From positions 1-60,759 of the forward strand of contig JAABTS010000011.1 of NCBI GenBank assembly GCA_011389735.1: 60,759 bases of DNA. Reading direction: 5' to 3'. Position numbers and translations under genes: made by a program. The DNA is from Desulfobacteraceae bacterium. Lineage in GTDB: Bacteria > Desulfobacterota > Desulfobacteria > Desulfobacterales > JAABTS01. Below, one piece after another: positions 18,020 through 27,069 of the stretch (its first letter is position 1; each line of letters starts with the position of its first letter). The notes beneath the pieces were generated by a model. The model worked only from the letters and a program-made list of their open reading frames with translations, ran no database searches and was not told the origin of the DNA.

Positions 18020-18994
18020 TCAGGTTCCTATTTCCTCCCTGGATTCGGCCGCGCTAAGGGAGACGGCTTTGATCTTTTCAACCAACTCATTGAAATAGGG
18101 TTCCGAACATACGATGAACCTGGTGAACAGATCTCTCAAATAATGGCGGTCTCCCGTCATAAGGGATTCCATGATAGTGAACGGGAGGCGGTCGCGGCGG
18201 TTGAAATACCGGGCGCGCTTTTGTTCGATATGCATGGCTTTATCGGTGCGCTGAAGCACGGTCAGCCGTTTACATTCGGATTTACACTGGTGTTCGAAAT
18301 CAGGCCCGTAATCAAAATACATCATCATGTAGGGGACCTTGCCGGCGACTTCCTCCAGCACTTCCGCCCGTTCAATATGATCGGCCGTCACGCCTTGTTT
18401 CAACATGTGTAATGAGGTGGATGTCACCAGAATGGGGCAGAAAATGAACGGGAGGTTGAAATCCGGATCAGCGGTCAGGAAAAGGAGAACGTTTTCAGTG
18501 TATAGCCTTGGAAGCACGTGCTGGAGTTTTTTGAATCGTTTATCGAGTTTCGGCTTGACGGCGTCTCCGGTTCGGATATTGATTTCAACCCCTTTCTGGC
18601 ATACCGGAATGGATTGGTCGAACTCGATCGAACGATCCCGTGAAATTAAACAGGAACTGAACTGGTCGACGATTCGAATGGCGGATGCGTCGCAGTTATC
18701 CCGACGATGCGAATCGACGCCGGGAATGAACAGCCATTTGATGTCCGGATGACGATGTTCGCATTCGACGACCAGTTCAACCTTTGATGTGATCTCGTTT
18801 GTTCTCGTAAACGGCGTGTAAGCGTTTGCATATACGTCAACAGCATAATCGCGGATGACGCCTGCATCGTTTCTGGCGTATTTATAATCCGAATCCACTT
18901 TGAATCCTTTGTCCCGCAGTATATCCATAATCTGATGCTCCAGCGGCAGGTTGGATTCCAATAACCCTGTTTTCCAGTTCATCTCTCCGGTCAA
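18020..18994 (-). CDS. Hypothetical protein, possibly nuclease-fold
   Basis: A 324-aa protein I do not recognise. Residues 45-85 (RDYAVDVYANAY...VELVVECEHRHP) resemble the core of PD-(D/E)xK nuclease folds (Asp53, Glu77), but the usual Lys after Glu-x is replaced by Glu79, so activity is doubtful. The rest is rich in Cys, His and Arg without a clear motif. There is no signal peptide. It lies 7 nt downstream of porB and 5 nt upstream of the DUF2400 gene, so it is part of the por transcription unit, but nothing ties it to pyruvate metabolism. Confidence 0.7.
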   Translation of the reverse strand: MTGEMNWKTGLLESNLPLEHQIMDILRDKGFKVDSDYKYARNDAGVIRDYAVDVYANAYTPFTRTNEITSKVELVVECEHRHPDIKWLFIPGVDSHRRDNCDASAIRIVDQFSSCLISRDRSIEFDQSIPVCQKGVEINIRTGDAVKPKLDKRFKKLQHVLPRLYTENVLLFLTADPDFNLPFIFCPILVTSTSLHMLKQGVTADHIERAEVLEEVAGKVPYMMMYFDYGPDFEHQCKSECKRLTVLQRTDKAMHIEQKRARYFNRRDRLPFTIMESLMTGDRHYLRDLFTRFIVCSEPYFNELVEKIKAVSLSAAESREEIGT

Positions 18995-19001
18995 CGTTAG
19001 A

Positions 19002-19895
19002 TCAGCCTCCTTTCCCTTTCTTTAATAGAAATTCAAGATCATCATTGACTCCGGCCTGGATTTCGTCGATTTCCTCGCCGGTCAGGTGTTTGAACCGTCC
19101 CTGAAGAGACATGTAATCGTTTACGGGGCGGTCTCCGGTGATGTTAATAGTGTAATCCCGGCCGTTTTCGACTTCATACAAGGGAAAAATATTCGTTTGA
19201 ACAGCGAGCCGGGCGATTTTAACGGATTGGTCGGACGGAGCCCGCCAGCCAGTAGGACAGGTAGCGAATACATGAATGAAGCGAAGTCCTCCTTTTATCC
19301 GCATGGCTTTCTTGAATTTGGCGATCATATCATCGGGATAGGCGATACTGGCTGTGGCCGCATAGGGAATCCGATGCGCCGCCAGGGTTTCCACGATGTT
19401 TTTCTTGCGAGTCTTTTTCCACATGCCGCCCGGCGTGGTGGTGGTGCGCGATCCCGGGGGCGTAGCCGAACTTCGCTGAACGCCTGTGTTCATATAGGCT
19501 TCGTTGTCATAGCACACATAAATAAAATCTTCATTTCGTTCCGCCGCCCCGCTAAGAGACTGGAATCCGATATCAAAGGTTCCGCCGTCCCCCGCCCAAG
19601 CCACCACGGTGGTTTCAGTGTCGTTTTTCATTTCAAGGGCCGCTTTTACGCCGCTGGCCGCTGATCCAGCCGTTTCAAACGCGGTGTGTAAAACCGGGAC
19701 CTTCAAGGCTGTCTGCGGGTGAGGCCCGGATATCACCGCCCAGCAGCAGGCGGGAATGACCAGTATGGTTCGTTCGCCAAAAGCGTTCATGGCGAAATTC
19801 ATCGCGATAACGGCCCCGCATCCGGGACAGCCGACATGTCCGGAGTAAATATAACTTTCATTCGCCGGATTTGTTTCTATGCCTTTAAAGCTCAC
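19002..19895 (-). CDS. porB: Pyruvate:ferredoxin oxidoreductase beta subunit (PorB)
   Basis: A 297-aa thiamine-diphosphate-binding subunit. HVGCPGCGA at residues 20-28 and PACC near 48-51 supply cluster cysteines. The TPP/Mg motif is GDGGTFDIG near residue 110, continuing to NEAYMNTGVQRS, the typical PorB signature. It catalyses pyruvate decarboxylation with acetyl-CoA formation together with PorA, PorG and a ferredoxin-like subunit. The start is GTG with a GTGGAG about 8 nt upstream. A 608-bp repeat-filled gap separates it from porA, unusually large for subunits of one enzyme. Confidence 0.94.
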   Translation of the reverse strand: MSFKGIETNPANESYIYSGHVGCPGCGAVIAMNFAMNAFGERTILVIPACCWAVISGPHPQTALKVPVLHTAFETAGSAASGVKAALEMKNDTETTVVAWAGDGGTFDIGFQSLSGAAERNEDFIYVCYDNEAYMNTGVQRSSATPPGSRTTTTPGGMWKKTRKKNIVETLAAHRIPYAATASIAYPDDMIAKFKKAMRIKGGLRFIHVFATCPTGWRAPSDQSVKIARLAVQTNIFPLYEVENGRDYTINITGDRPVNDYMSLQGRFKHLTGEEIDEIQAGVNDDLEFLLKKGKGG

Positions 19896-19917
19896 TTTAT
19901 CACTCCACGTTAAATTA

Positions 19918-20098
19918 TGCAGGTTTTCGGAAAATTAAATCTCACAAGGCGGCGGGCTCGGGATAAAACCATTCGGGCTTAGTTCAAAAACCGGCCGCTT
20001 ATATTTCAAAATATATCACGAAATATACGAAATAAACGAAAAAAGTTTATGAAGTTGTTTTCGTGTTCTTTCGTGGTTCCTTTTAAGTTGGCCGGGAA
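19918..20098. repeat. Half of family P followed by a family Q inverted repeat
   Basis: 19918-19974 matches the left half of family P (TTTTCGGAAAATTAAATC, then CACAAGGCGGCGGGC). It stops at the element centre, where family Q begins: AGTTCAAAAACCGGCCGCTT and CACGAAATATACGAA on the left, TTTCGTGTTCTTTCGTGGTT and GTTGGCCGG on the right. The join at the palindrome centre repeats the pattern at 14270-14699. A CCCGGATTTGATCCGGG hairpin follows at about 20103. Confidence 0.75.
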
Positions 20099-20244
20099 TT
20101 CCCGGATTTGATCCGGGCCATCGGTTCCGGCCGCCGGCCGGGTTTGATATATGCGTCATATGATTTATCGTATTGGTTTTGAGGATGCTCATAAAAGAAA
20201 TGATGTGTTTTCATTAAAATCATGCCTATATAATATAGAAGGGT

Positions 20245-20500
20245 TTTACAGGTTTTCAGAAATTAAATTTCACAAGGCGGAGGGCCCGGAAATTGCATTA
20301 TGTTAAATGTTAAATGTTAAAATGTTGAATGTTAAAATGTTGAATGTTAAATGCTAAATGTTAAATGGGAGACTCACATTCAACATTCAACATTCAACAT
20401 TCAACATTCAACATCCAACATTCAACATCCAACATATTAAAATTCGTATATCCCCGGCCGACAAGACGGTGAAATTTGATTTCTGGAAGGTTATATAATT
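20245..20500. repeat. Family P palindrome split by heptamer arrays
   Basis: The left half (20245-20298, AATTAAATTTCACAAGGCGG) and right half (about 20439-20500, GGTGAAATTTGATTTCTGG) of a family P element are separated by about 140 nt of 7-nt repeats. Those start as TTAAATG/TTGAATG units on the left, pass through GGGAGACTCA, then run as CATTCAA/CATCCAA units on the right. The two arrays are reverse complements and could form a long hairpin. They lie between porA and porB within an apparent operon. Confidence 0.85.
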
Positions 20501-20503
20501 CAA

Positions 20504-21661
20504 CTATCCATTTTTCAGTCCAATCCATTGTGTTTCAGGGTCGGGGCGATCCGCCGATTTTACCAGGGTATGGATTTCGTCCAGAGTTTCGGCGGTGATG
20601 TCTCGTCCGCCAAGTCCGGCGATATATCCGAATACATGCGGGCGCCGGTCATGGTTGAACAGGGCGGCTTTGATTTCCTGAGCAAAAATTCCGCCTGCGC
20701 CGAATGAAAAATTACGGTCGATAACCGCTACTTTTTCGGCGTTTTCCAGATATTTCCTGACCAATGGCGTCGGGAAAGGCCGGAACATTTTCATTTTCAG
20801 CATTCCGACTTTTTCGCCTTGATTTCTCTTATCGTCTATGAACTGGCGTAATGTGCCCGCCGCAGTTCCCGATGCGACGATGATGATTTCCGCATCATCG
20901 CAGTACACCGGTTCGACGGCGCCGTACTTGCGGCCGAAAATTCGATGGAATTCCGTTTCCGAATTTTCAAAATGCCCATTGACCGATTCCATGGCGGATT
21001 GGATGTTCCGCCTCATTTCCATGTAACAGGCCGGCGGGGCCATTTGATAGTAGTTGGCCGCCGGTCGGGAATCGACACTGATTCGAGGCTTGAACGGCGG
21101 TAAAAATCTATCCGTCTCGGCCTGGGTCGGAAGGTCAACGGGTTCATGCGTATGCGACAGAAAGAACGCATCCAGCACGACCATGACCGGCAGATTTGCT
21201 TTTTCCGCGATTCGGTAAGCCTGAAGCGTGGTGTCTATGACTTCCTGGGCGTCTTCACAATAGAGCTGAATCCAGCCCGTATCCCGTTGAGCGAGGCTGT
21301 CGGACTGGTCCATCCAGATATTCCATCCCGGCCCCAGCGCCCTGTTGACTTCGGCCATGACGATGGGAAGCCGGGCGGCCGACGCCCAGTGAAGCAGTTC
21401 GTGCATGAGCGCCAGGCCGTGGGAGGACGTGGCCGTAAATGTCCTGACGCCGGTCGCCGACGCGGCGATTACCGCGGCCATGGCCGAATGTTCGCTTTCC
21501 ACGCAGATAAAACGGGCGTTCATGAGGCCTTCGGCGCAAAATTCGGAAAGGGCTTCCACAATATGGGTCTGAGGCGTAATGGGGTAGGCGGACATGACCT
21601 GAACCCGGGCCAGCCGGACGGCTTCAGATACGGCGTGGCTGCCTTCGATTACCTTTTTCAT
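20504..21661 (-). CDS. porA: Pyruvate:ferredoxin oxidoreductase alpha subunit (PorA)
   Basis: A 385-aa subunit beginning MKKVIEGSHAVSEAVRLARV, with the family motifs YPITPQT, ESEHSAMAAVIAASATGVRTFTATSS and GRKYG. It carries the pyrimidine-binding part of the TPP site and pairs with PorB. A longer reading frame extends upstream to 21832, but GGAGGAAACTCT directly before ATG 21661 and the 4-nt overlap with the preceding gene fix the start here. The 608-bp gap to porB is filled by repeats at 19918-20098 and 20245-20500. Confidence 0.94.
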   Translation of the reverse strand: MKKVIEGSHAVSEAVRLARVQVMSAYPITPQTHIVEALSEFCAEGLMNARFICVESEHSAMAAVIAASATGVRTFTATSSHGLALMHELLHWASAARLPIVMAEVNRALGPGWNIWMDQSDSLAQRDTGWIQLYCEDAQEVIDTTLQAYRIAEKANLPVMVVLDAFFLSHTHEPVDLPTQAETDRFLPPFKPRISVDSRPAANYYQMAPPACYMEMRRNIQSAMESVNGHFENSETEFHRIFGRKYGAVEPVYCDDAEIIIVASGTAAGTLRQFIDDKRNQGEKVGMLKMKMFRPFPTPLVRKYLENAEKVAVIDRNFSFGAGGIFAQEIKAALFNHDRRPHVFGYIAGLGGRDITAETLDEIHTLVKSADRPDPETQWIGLKNG

Positions 21662-23430
21662 AGAGTTTCCTCCTTCAGTTCCATAGCGCATCTCGGACAT
21701 TCGGTCACGCAAATACCGCATCCCTTGCAATATTCCGTGTTGATACGCCTTCCGGGAACGCCTCCGGATACGATGATCGACAATTCGGGACAAAAAACGC
21801 GGCAGATGTCGCAGTCCGTGCATACCCCGCAATTAAAGCATCTGCCCGCTTCATACCGTACATCGGTTTCCGATGCGGTGTTTTCGACTTCCATGAACGA
21901 TGATTTTCGCTTATCAGGCGATTCTTCGCCCGGCGCTATACGAGCGGCCTTTTCGAAATAATCAGTATTGATCGATCCAAAATTCACGATTCGCCGGTTC
22001 AAGCGGTCGCCGGGGCCGTTCAAATAGGATGACATGGATAAAGACGGGCCGTCGCCGATGATGCAGCCGTCGATTTTTTCCCGGATCGACTCTTTGCCGC
22101 CCTTAAACCAGGCGTCAAAAGCGATTGCCGCCTGTTTTCCTGAAAGGATCGCGTCCGCAACGCTTTTGATCGGCGTCGCCAGATCTCCGCCGAAAATGAC
22201 GGGAACGTTTTGCTCGATCAAAACGCAGTGGGATAATCGGATCATATCGGAACTTTCCTTTTCCGGAATTACGAGGCGGTTATCCGCCGGTTCGGCGCCG
22301 ATAGCGGCGAAAACGCGATCCACCGTTATGATTTCAGTCTCTCCGCCGTCGGGTTCGATCAGCGCCCGTTCGCCCGGATGACCGGGTACAGGCTTCATTT
22401 TTTGCAGGTTCAGGGCTAATTGTTCGCCGGTTTTTTCAACCGATATGGGCGCAACGAGTTCCATTATGGACACGCCTTCGGCTTTGGCCGCTTCGATTTC
22501 CGATCCGAAAGCGGGCATGTCTTCGATTCTTCGGCGATATACGATGACGGCGTCGGCGCCGAGCCTCACCAGAGTCCTGGCGGTGTCGACCGCGGTATTG
22601 CCGCCTCCGATCACAGCCGCCCGGCCTTTGATTTCGAACTTTGAGCCTTCTTTTCTGATCCGGCGCAAAAATCGAAGGCCGTCTTCGATTCCTGATTCTT
22701 GTTTTAATCCCAGAGGTATGGCTTTGCCGTATCCACAGGCTGGGAACAGTCCGTCAAAGTTTTCAGCGGCGGGGTTGAGAAACAATTCTTCCGGCAAGCC
22801 CACGCCGGTCCGTATTTCAACGCCGGTCATTTTAATCCGCTGAATTTCTTTGTTCAGAACAATTTTGGGAAGCCGGTATTCGGGAATGCCCCATCTGAGG
22901 AGTCCGCCGGGATCTGTTTCGGATTCAAAAATAACGCATTGGAATCCCAATCGAGTCAGGAAACAGGCTGCGGAAAGTCCGGCCGGTCCCGAACCAGCGA
23001 TTGCGATTCGTTTCCCGTTGACAGGCGCCGGTTTTATTTCGGATATCCAGTCTTCGGAGATCGCACTGTCGCCGATGAACCGTTCTATGCGATGAATCGC
23101 CACTGAATTATCGAATTCGTTTCGATTACAGTATCGTTCGCATGGATGAAAGCAGACCCGTCCACAAACGGCCGGGAAAGGGTTTTCCTGGAGAATCAGG
23201 TTCCAGGCGTCTTGATAAAAGCCTTTGGCGGCGAGGAACTCGATTCGAGGGATATCTTCGCCGGCCGGACAGGCTGTGTTGCACGGAGCCCGTTTTTCAG
23301 TGTATTCGGGCCTGACAAAACGCCACGCTCCGGTTTTGTTCGATTCCGTATTCATGGTGGAACGGGAAATAAAAAGGTCTGGTTCTATGGGATTTGATGC
23401 AATCATGGTTTCAATTCTCGATGGGTTCAT
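21658..23430 (-). CDS. PorD-type ferredoxin fused to a glutamate-synthase-like FAD/NAD(P) oxidoreductase
   Basis: A 590-aa fusion. The N-terminal part has a cysteine-rich Fe-S region (CNTACPAGEDIP ... CGRVCFHPCERYC) and two Rossmann motifs: GSGPAGLSAA for FAD and GGGNTAVDTAR for NAD(P). This is the layout of GltD and NfnB-type subunits. The C-terminus carries ferredoxin clusters: CFNCGVCTDCDICRVFCP and CKGCGICVTECPRC, as in PorD. It could pass electrons between pyruvate oxidation, ferredoxin and NAD(P)H. The start is uncertain: ATGs at 23430, 23406 and 23355 all lack a clear Shine-Dalgarno. It lies between porG and porA and overlaps porA by 4 nt. Confidence 0.9.
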   Translation of the reverse strand: MNPSRIETMIASNPIEPDLFISRSTMNTESNKTGAWRFVRPEYTEKRAPCNTACPAGEDIPRIEFLAAKGFYQDAWNLILQENPFPAVCGRVCFHPCERYCNRNEFDNSVAIHRIERFIGDSAISEDWISEIKPAPVNGKRIAIAGSGPAGLSAACFLTRLGFQCVIFESETDPGGLLRWGIPEYRLPKIVLNKEIQRIKMTGVEIRTGVGLPEELFLNPAAENFDGLFPACGYGKAIPLGLKQESGIEDGLRFLRRIRKEGSKFEIKGRAAVIGGGNTAVDTARTLVRLGADAVIVYRRRIEDMPAFGSEIEAAKAEGVSIMELVAPISVEKTGEQLALNLQKMKPVPGHPGERALIEPDGGETEIITVDRVFAAIGAEPADNRLVIPEKESSDMIRLSHCVLIEQNVPVIFGGDLATPIKSVADAILSGKQAAIAFDAWFKGGKESIREKIDGCIIGDGPSLSMSSYLNGPGDRLNRRIVNFGSINTDYFEKAARIAPGEESPDKRKSSFMEVENTASETDVRYEAGRCFNCGVCTDCDICRVFCPELSIIVSGGVPGRRINTEYCKGCGICVTECPRCAMELKEETL

Positions 23431-23442
23431 GGTTTCACAATA

Positions 23443-24042
23443 TCATTGCTGAGAGGCCATATCAATATTCGGAGGCGTCCGTATCGACGATTCCCTGGTT
23501 TGCACCGAATGATAGGCGTCTTTCGCCGCAAGACAGTTTTCTTTTTGTTTGGATACGATTTCCTCCCGGATGATTCGTTCAATGACATCGATGGGCGGAT
23601 CGCCTATGATTGCGGCGAAAGCGCCGATCATCGCGGTGTTGATCATTGGATGGGTTCGGGTTCCAAGATTGTGTTTCAAGGCGATTTTCGCCGCATCGAC
23701 GACCGCCGTCCGAAAGGATGACAGGTCCGGCGGAAGTTCATCGAACGACGGGCTGTTTACCAGCACCCATCCGCCGGGGGCCAGGCCGAGCGTCGGGTCG
23801 ATAACGTTAAACAAACGCCTGTCCTGAACTATGATGTGATTCGGATTGTAAATATTATGGCGAACACGAATTTTTTTGTTGTCGAGCCGTAAATAGGCTT
23901 CGACCGGAGCCCCCCGACGTTCGACTCCGAAGGCCGGAAACGCCTGAACAAAAAATCCCGCTTCGAAAAAAGATTTGGCCAAAATGATCGACGCGACTAC
24001 GGTTCCCTGTCCGCCTCGCCCGTGAAATCGGATTTCCTGCAT
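23443..24042 (-). CDS. porG: Pyruvate:ferredoxin oxidoreductase gamma subunit (PorG)
   Basis: A 199-aa subunit with the hallmark GRGGQGTVVAS near the N-terminus (residues 8-18) and FPAFGVERRGAPVEAYLRL. PorG is the CoA/structural domain of the heterotetrameric enzyme. It follows the sensor kinase by 10 nt and precedes the fused reductase by 12 nt, so all three should share one message. Confidence 0.94.
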   Translation of the reverse strand: MQEIRFHGRGGQGTVVASIILAKSFFEAGFFVQAFPAFGVERRGAPVEAYLRLDNKKIRVRHNIYNPNHIIVQDRRLFNVIDPTLGLAPGGWVLVNSPSFDELPPDLSSFRTAVVDAAKIALKHNLGTRTHPMINTAMIGAFAAIIGDPPIDVIERIIREEIVSKQKENCLAAKDAYHSVQTRESSIRTPPNIDMASQQ

Positions 24043-24052
24043 ATCTATCGCC

Positions 24053-26521
24053 TCACGCCTCTTTCATGGTAAGAATTTTTTCGATGGTTTCAGACAATAA
24101 TTCCAAATTGAACGGTTTTTGAATGAATACGGCCTGTCCCTGGCCCAGTATCGCCGATGCTCGATCTTCGGCGTCATATCCGCTTGTAAGAATCACTTTG
24201 ACCTCTTTATCGATTTCCATCAACGCCTTGTATGTGTCGGCTCCGCTCATTCCGGGCATGATCATGTCAAGGATGACCAGATCGATATCGGACCGGTGTT
24301 TTTTGTAAATATCAAGGGCTTCTTCACCTCCGCCGGCGAGCATAACGTTGTATCCCATGGTTTTCAGCATTTTTCCGCCCACATCCAGGATCATCCCTTC
24401 ATCATCGACCATGAGAGCTGTTTTGGGAGCCCCGGCGGGCTTTTTCGGATCTACGGAAGCCTGACGGGGAGGGGTTTCTTCAACCGCGGGAAGAACGATG
24501 GTGAACGTGGTTTCCCTCCCCTTTTGGGATTCCACGTTGATCAAGCCGCCGCATGATTGCACGACGCCGTAGACGGACGAAAGTCCCAATCCGGTGCCTT
24601 TGCCCATAGCTTTCGTGGTGAAAAAGGGTTCGAAGATCTGGTTCATGACGTCAGGGCTCATTCCTATGCCGGTGTCCCGGATTTTGAGTAAAATATAATG
24701 CTCACGATCCAGTTTGAGAAGCCTTTCTGTTTTTAACGCCGATGCTTCTTTCCCGCTGATGTTTTGCGTTTCGATATGCAGTCTTCCACCTTCAGGCATG
24801 GCCTCGACCGCGTTGACGAACATATTCATCAGCAATTGCTCGATTTGACCCTTGTTGGCATGGATACAGAGAAGAGAGTCGTCCAGGTTAAGGCTGATTT
24901 GAATTTCTTTTTTCGCCGATGAAAACGTATATACGGTTTCCTTGATCAGCCGGTTAAGGTCGATCGGGCCGGACGTATGCTTACGTTCCCGTGCGTATTC
25001 GATCAGTCGCGTAGTGAGCCTGGCGCCGTTTTCAATTTGTTTTTCGATGTTTTGCAACATTTTTTGATGAGGATGCGATTCCGTCATCTCGAAGAGCATC
25101 AAAGACGTGTACCCCTGAATGGCCATCAAGATGTTGTTGAAATTGTGGGCGATTCCGCCCGCCAGCGTGGCCACGGCTTTCATTTTCTGGGCTTGCCTGA
25201 GCTGTTCCTCGAGACGTTTTTTATCTGAAATATCTCTGAAAATTCCCAACGTTCCGATAACCACGCCTACTTCGTTTTTCAACAGAGACGCCGATAAATG
25301 AATATCGATAAATTCGTTATGTTTTGTGACTGCCTTCATTTCATGGTTTTTCAATTCTCCATCGGTCATGAGCGTTTTCATAATGAACACCGCTTCTTCG
25401 TATCCTCCTTCGTAAATCATGTACACTCTTTTGCCGAGGATGTCCTTGTCGTTCATATTCAGCATGGCTCGCGCCCGGGACGAAATAAAGGTGACCTTTC
25501 CGTTGAGATCCGTGGTGATAATTGAATCCACCGTGCTGTCGAAAATGTTCTGGAGGAAATTTCGGGTTCGGACCAGTTCGGCTGCAATCTTTTTTTTCTC
25601 GGTGATATCCCGGAATATGCCTCGAAATCCGACAGGCTCCCCGTTCATATCGATCATCAGCGATACGGAGATATCCGAGTAAAGCGTTGTTCCGTCTTTT
25701 CGAATGATTTCACATCCGATACACTTTACGGCTTCGCCGCTATCGAGTACATTGTCAAAAGCGGCCGACACCACGGGAATATCGCCTGGGGAAATAGTTG
25801 AACGGATATCGGCCCCCATCAACTCCGGCCGCCCTCGACCGGTCATATCGCAAAGAGCGTCATTGAAAAAAGAAATCGCATAGCAAAGATCAATTTCATA
25901 ATACCCTTCTTCTATACTTTCGATGATGTTTCGATGTTTTCGTTCGCTTTCAAGAAGCGCTTCTTCGGACATTTTCCGTTCGATGGCAAGAGCGACATGT
26001 TCGGACACCAAGACCAGCATATCGATATCCGACCTCTGATATAGATCCGGCTCGCTGTATTCCTGCACCGCCATTAATCCGATTACGTTTCCTTTTATTT
26101 TCAGAGGAATACCGATCCAGACCAAAGGCGTTTCCCCCAAAACGGGCGTTCCGGATTCGATAATTTGTTCCCTGGTCAAAAAGACAGGCTGTCCCCGCCG
26201 AATGACATCAATCGAAAGGCTTCTTGTCTTCGGATCGCTGATATTCCGAATTTCGAGATAATCATGACGTTCGTCTTGAAAATAGGGAAAGATCAGTCTA
26301 TCGCCGGGAGTATCGATAAGACCGATAAAGAAATTGGCGGCGTCCACAATATTTTTTAAAATGGCGTGGATGGTTCGAAATAAATCGTCCAGATTCCTTG
26401 TCGTACTCACGGCCTGGGAAATTTTAAGAAGGATTTCACCGAGAGCCGAATCCGTGTTTCCGGTTTTAGATGTGTATCTTCTGTATCCGTCCATGTTCCT
26501 GAACAGCGCCGATATCGTCAT
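24053..26521 (-). CDS. Hybrid sensor histidine kinase: GAF-PAS-PAS-HisKA-HATPase-REC
   Basis: An 822-aa cytoplasmic kinase with no transmembrane helix. Approximate order: GAF (residues 45-180), PAS (195-310), PAS (325-435), HisKA with phospho-acceptor His459 in GGIAHNFNNIL, an HATPase with NAVEAMPEGG, DTGIGM and GKGTGLGLSSVYG, then a receiver domain with Asp752 in VILDMIMPGMSG and Lys in IQKPF. It could sense a soluble or redox cue and phosphorylate its own receiver or a separate response regulator; none is encoded nearby. Being the first gene of the por unit (10 nt before porG), it may report on pyruvate/ferredoxin status. The start is uncertain: ATG 26494 is an alternative. Confidence 0.92.
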   Translation of the reverse strand: MTISALFRNMDGYRRYTSKTGNTDSALGEILLKISQAVSTTRNLDDLFRTIHAILKNIVDAANFFIGLIDTPGDRLIFPYFQDERHDYLEIRNISDPKTRSLSIDVIRRGQPVFLTREQIIESGTPVLGETPLVWIGIPLKIKGNVIGLMAVQEYSEPDLYQRSDIDMLVLVSEHVALAIERKMSEEALLESERKHRNIIESIEEGYYEIDLCYAISFFNDALCDMTGRGRPELMGADIRSTISPGDIPVVSAAFDNVLDSGEAVKCIGCEIIRKDGTTLYSDISVSLMIDMNGEPVGFRGIFRDITEKKKIAAELVRTRNFLQNIFDSTVDSIITTDLNGKVTFISSRARAMLNMNDKDILGKRVYMIYEGGYEEAVFIMKTLMTDGELKNHEMKAVTKHNEFIDIHLSASLLKNEVGVVIGTLGIFRDISDKKRLEEQLRQAQKMKAVATLAGGIAHNFNNILMAIQGYTSLMLFEMTESHPHQKMLQNIEKQIENGARLTTRLIEYARERKHTSGPIDLNRLIKETVYTFSSAKKEIQISLNLDDSLLCIHANKGQIEQLLMNMFVNAVEAMPEGGRLHIETQNISGKEASALKTERLLKLDREHYILLKIRDTGIGMSPDVMNQIFEPFFTTKAMGKGTGLGLSSVYGVVQSCGGLINVESQKGRETTFTIVLPAVEETPPRQASVDPKKPAGAPKTALMVDDEGMILDVGGKMLKTMGYNVMLAGGGEEALDIYKKHRSDIDLVILDMIMPGMSGADTYKALMEIDKEVKVILTSGYDAEDRASAILGQGQAVFIQKPFNLELLSETIEKILTMKEA

Positions 26522-26797
26522 ACTCAGAATTTGAAGCCGTCCCCGGACCGGGAACGCCCTTGATTATCATCTTTGACGGCCCTTTTTCTCATATTCACTA
26601 TAAATGGTCAACAATATAAATTTTTTCTCATGGGAACGGATTCAGGCGGCGCGTTGTCTGATCCGCTATTGAAATCCAATCCTCTTGAAGCGCATACTCA
26701 TATTCGTTTACCCATATGTTTCACGGATGATCCATGGAATTTTAAAGATCGGCGGTGATATGCGTTTCATTGATTTTTAACCGGAAACAATCCGAAA

Positions 26798-26812
26798 GTA
26801 GGAAATTCCTAC
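26798..26812. promoter_or_regulatory. Perfect 7+1+7 palindromic operator candidate
   Basis: GTAGGAAATTCCTAC has exact 7-nt arms around one base. The next ~30 nt (ACC-4-TGATTGCA...AACCTATT) resemble those after the related site at 39203-39217, and a TATTAT (26859-26864) lies 46 nt further on. The gap 26522-27151 has no gene; besides this it holds the TATTAAT/ATTAATA palindrome and the -35-like TTGACA listed separately. Confidence 0.5.
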
Positions 26813-26913
26813 CCCCTGATTGCAGGGTACAACCTATTTGTTGGGCCGAAATCGTATGTATTATATTCGGCTTTGCATTGAACGGTTGTTTTTGGAATAT
26901 ATAAAACTATTCG

Positions 26914-26934
26914 TATTAATTGATCATATTAATA
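26914..26934. promoter_or_regulatory. Inverted repeat TATTAAT-N7-ATTAATA
   Basis: Exact 7-nt arms at 26914-26920 and 26928-26934 lie in an AT-rich stretch upstream of the secretion-like locus. It could be an operator, but its low complexity makes chance occurrence possible. Confidence 0.3.
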
Positions 26935-27040
26935 TTTCTGAAAATATTCGGATGAATTTCGGGTTTTAAAAAAAGAGTATGACGGTCAATGTAATTATCT
27001 GTTAAATACAGAAAAAAATTCAGAATATGTTCAAAAGGGC

Positions 27041-27069
27041 TTGACAAAAACCCGGTTTTTGCATAGGTA
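27041..27069 (+). promoter_or_regulatory. Possible promoter of the TolC-led locus
   Basis: A perfect TTGACA (27041-27046) lies 105 nt before the chosen start. The -10 is weak: TAGGTA at 17 nt spacing or CATAGG at 15. A weak -10 would fit a promoter that needs an activator, consistent with the palindromes upstream. Confidence 0.4.

Noticed and set aside
20296-20433. Possible CRISPR array
   Set aside because: The units are only 7 nt, head to tail without spacers and in mirror-image orientation, so it is a microsatellite hairpin.
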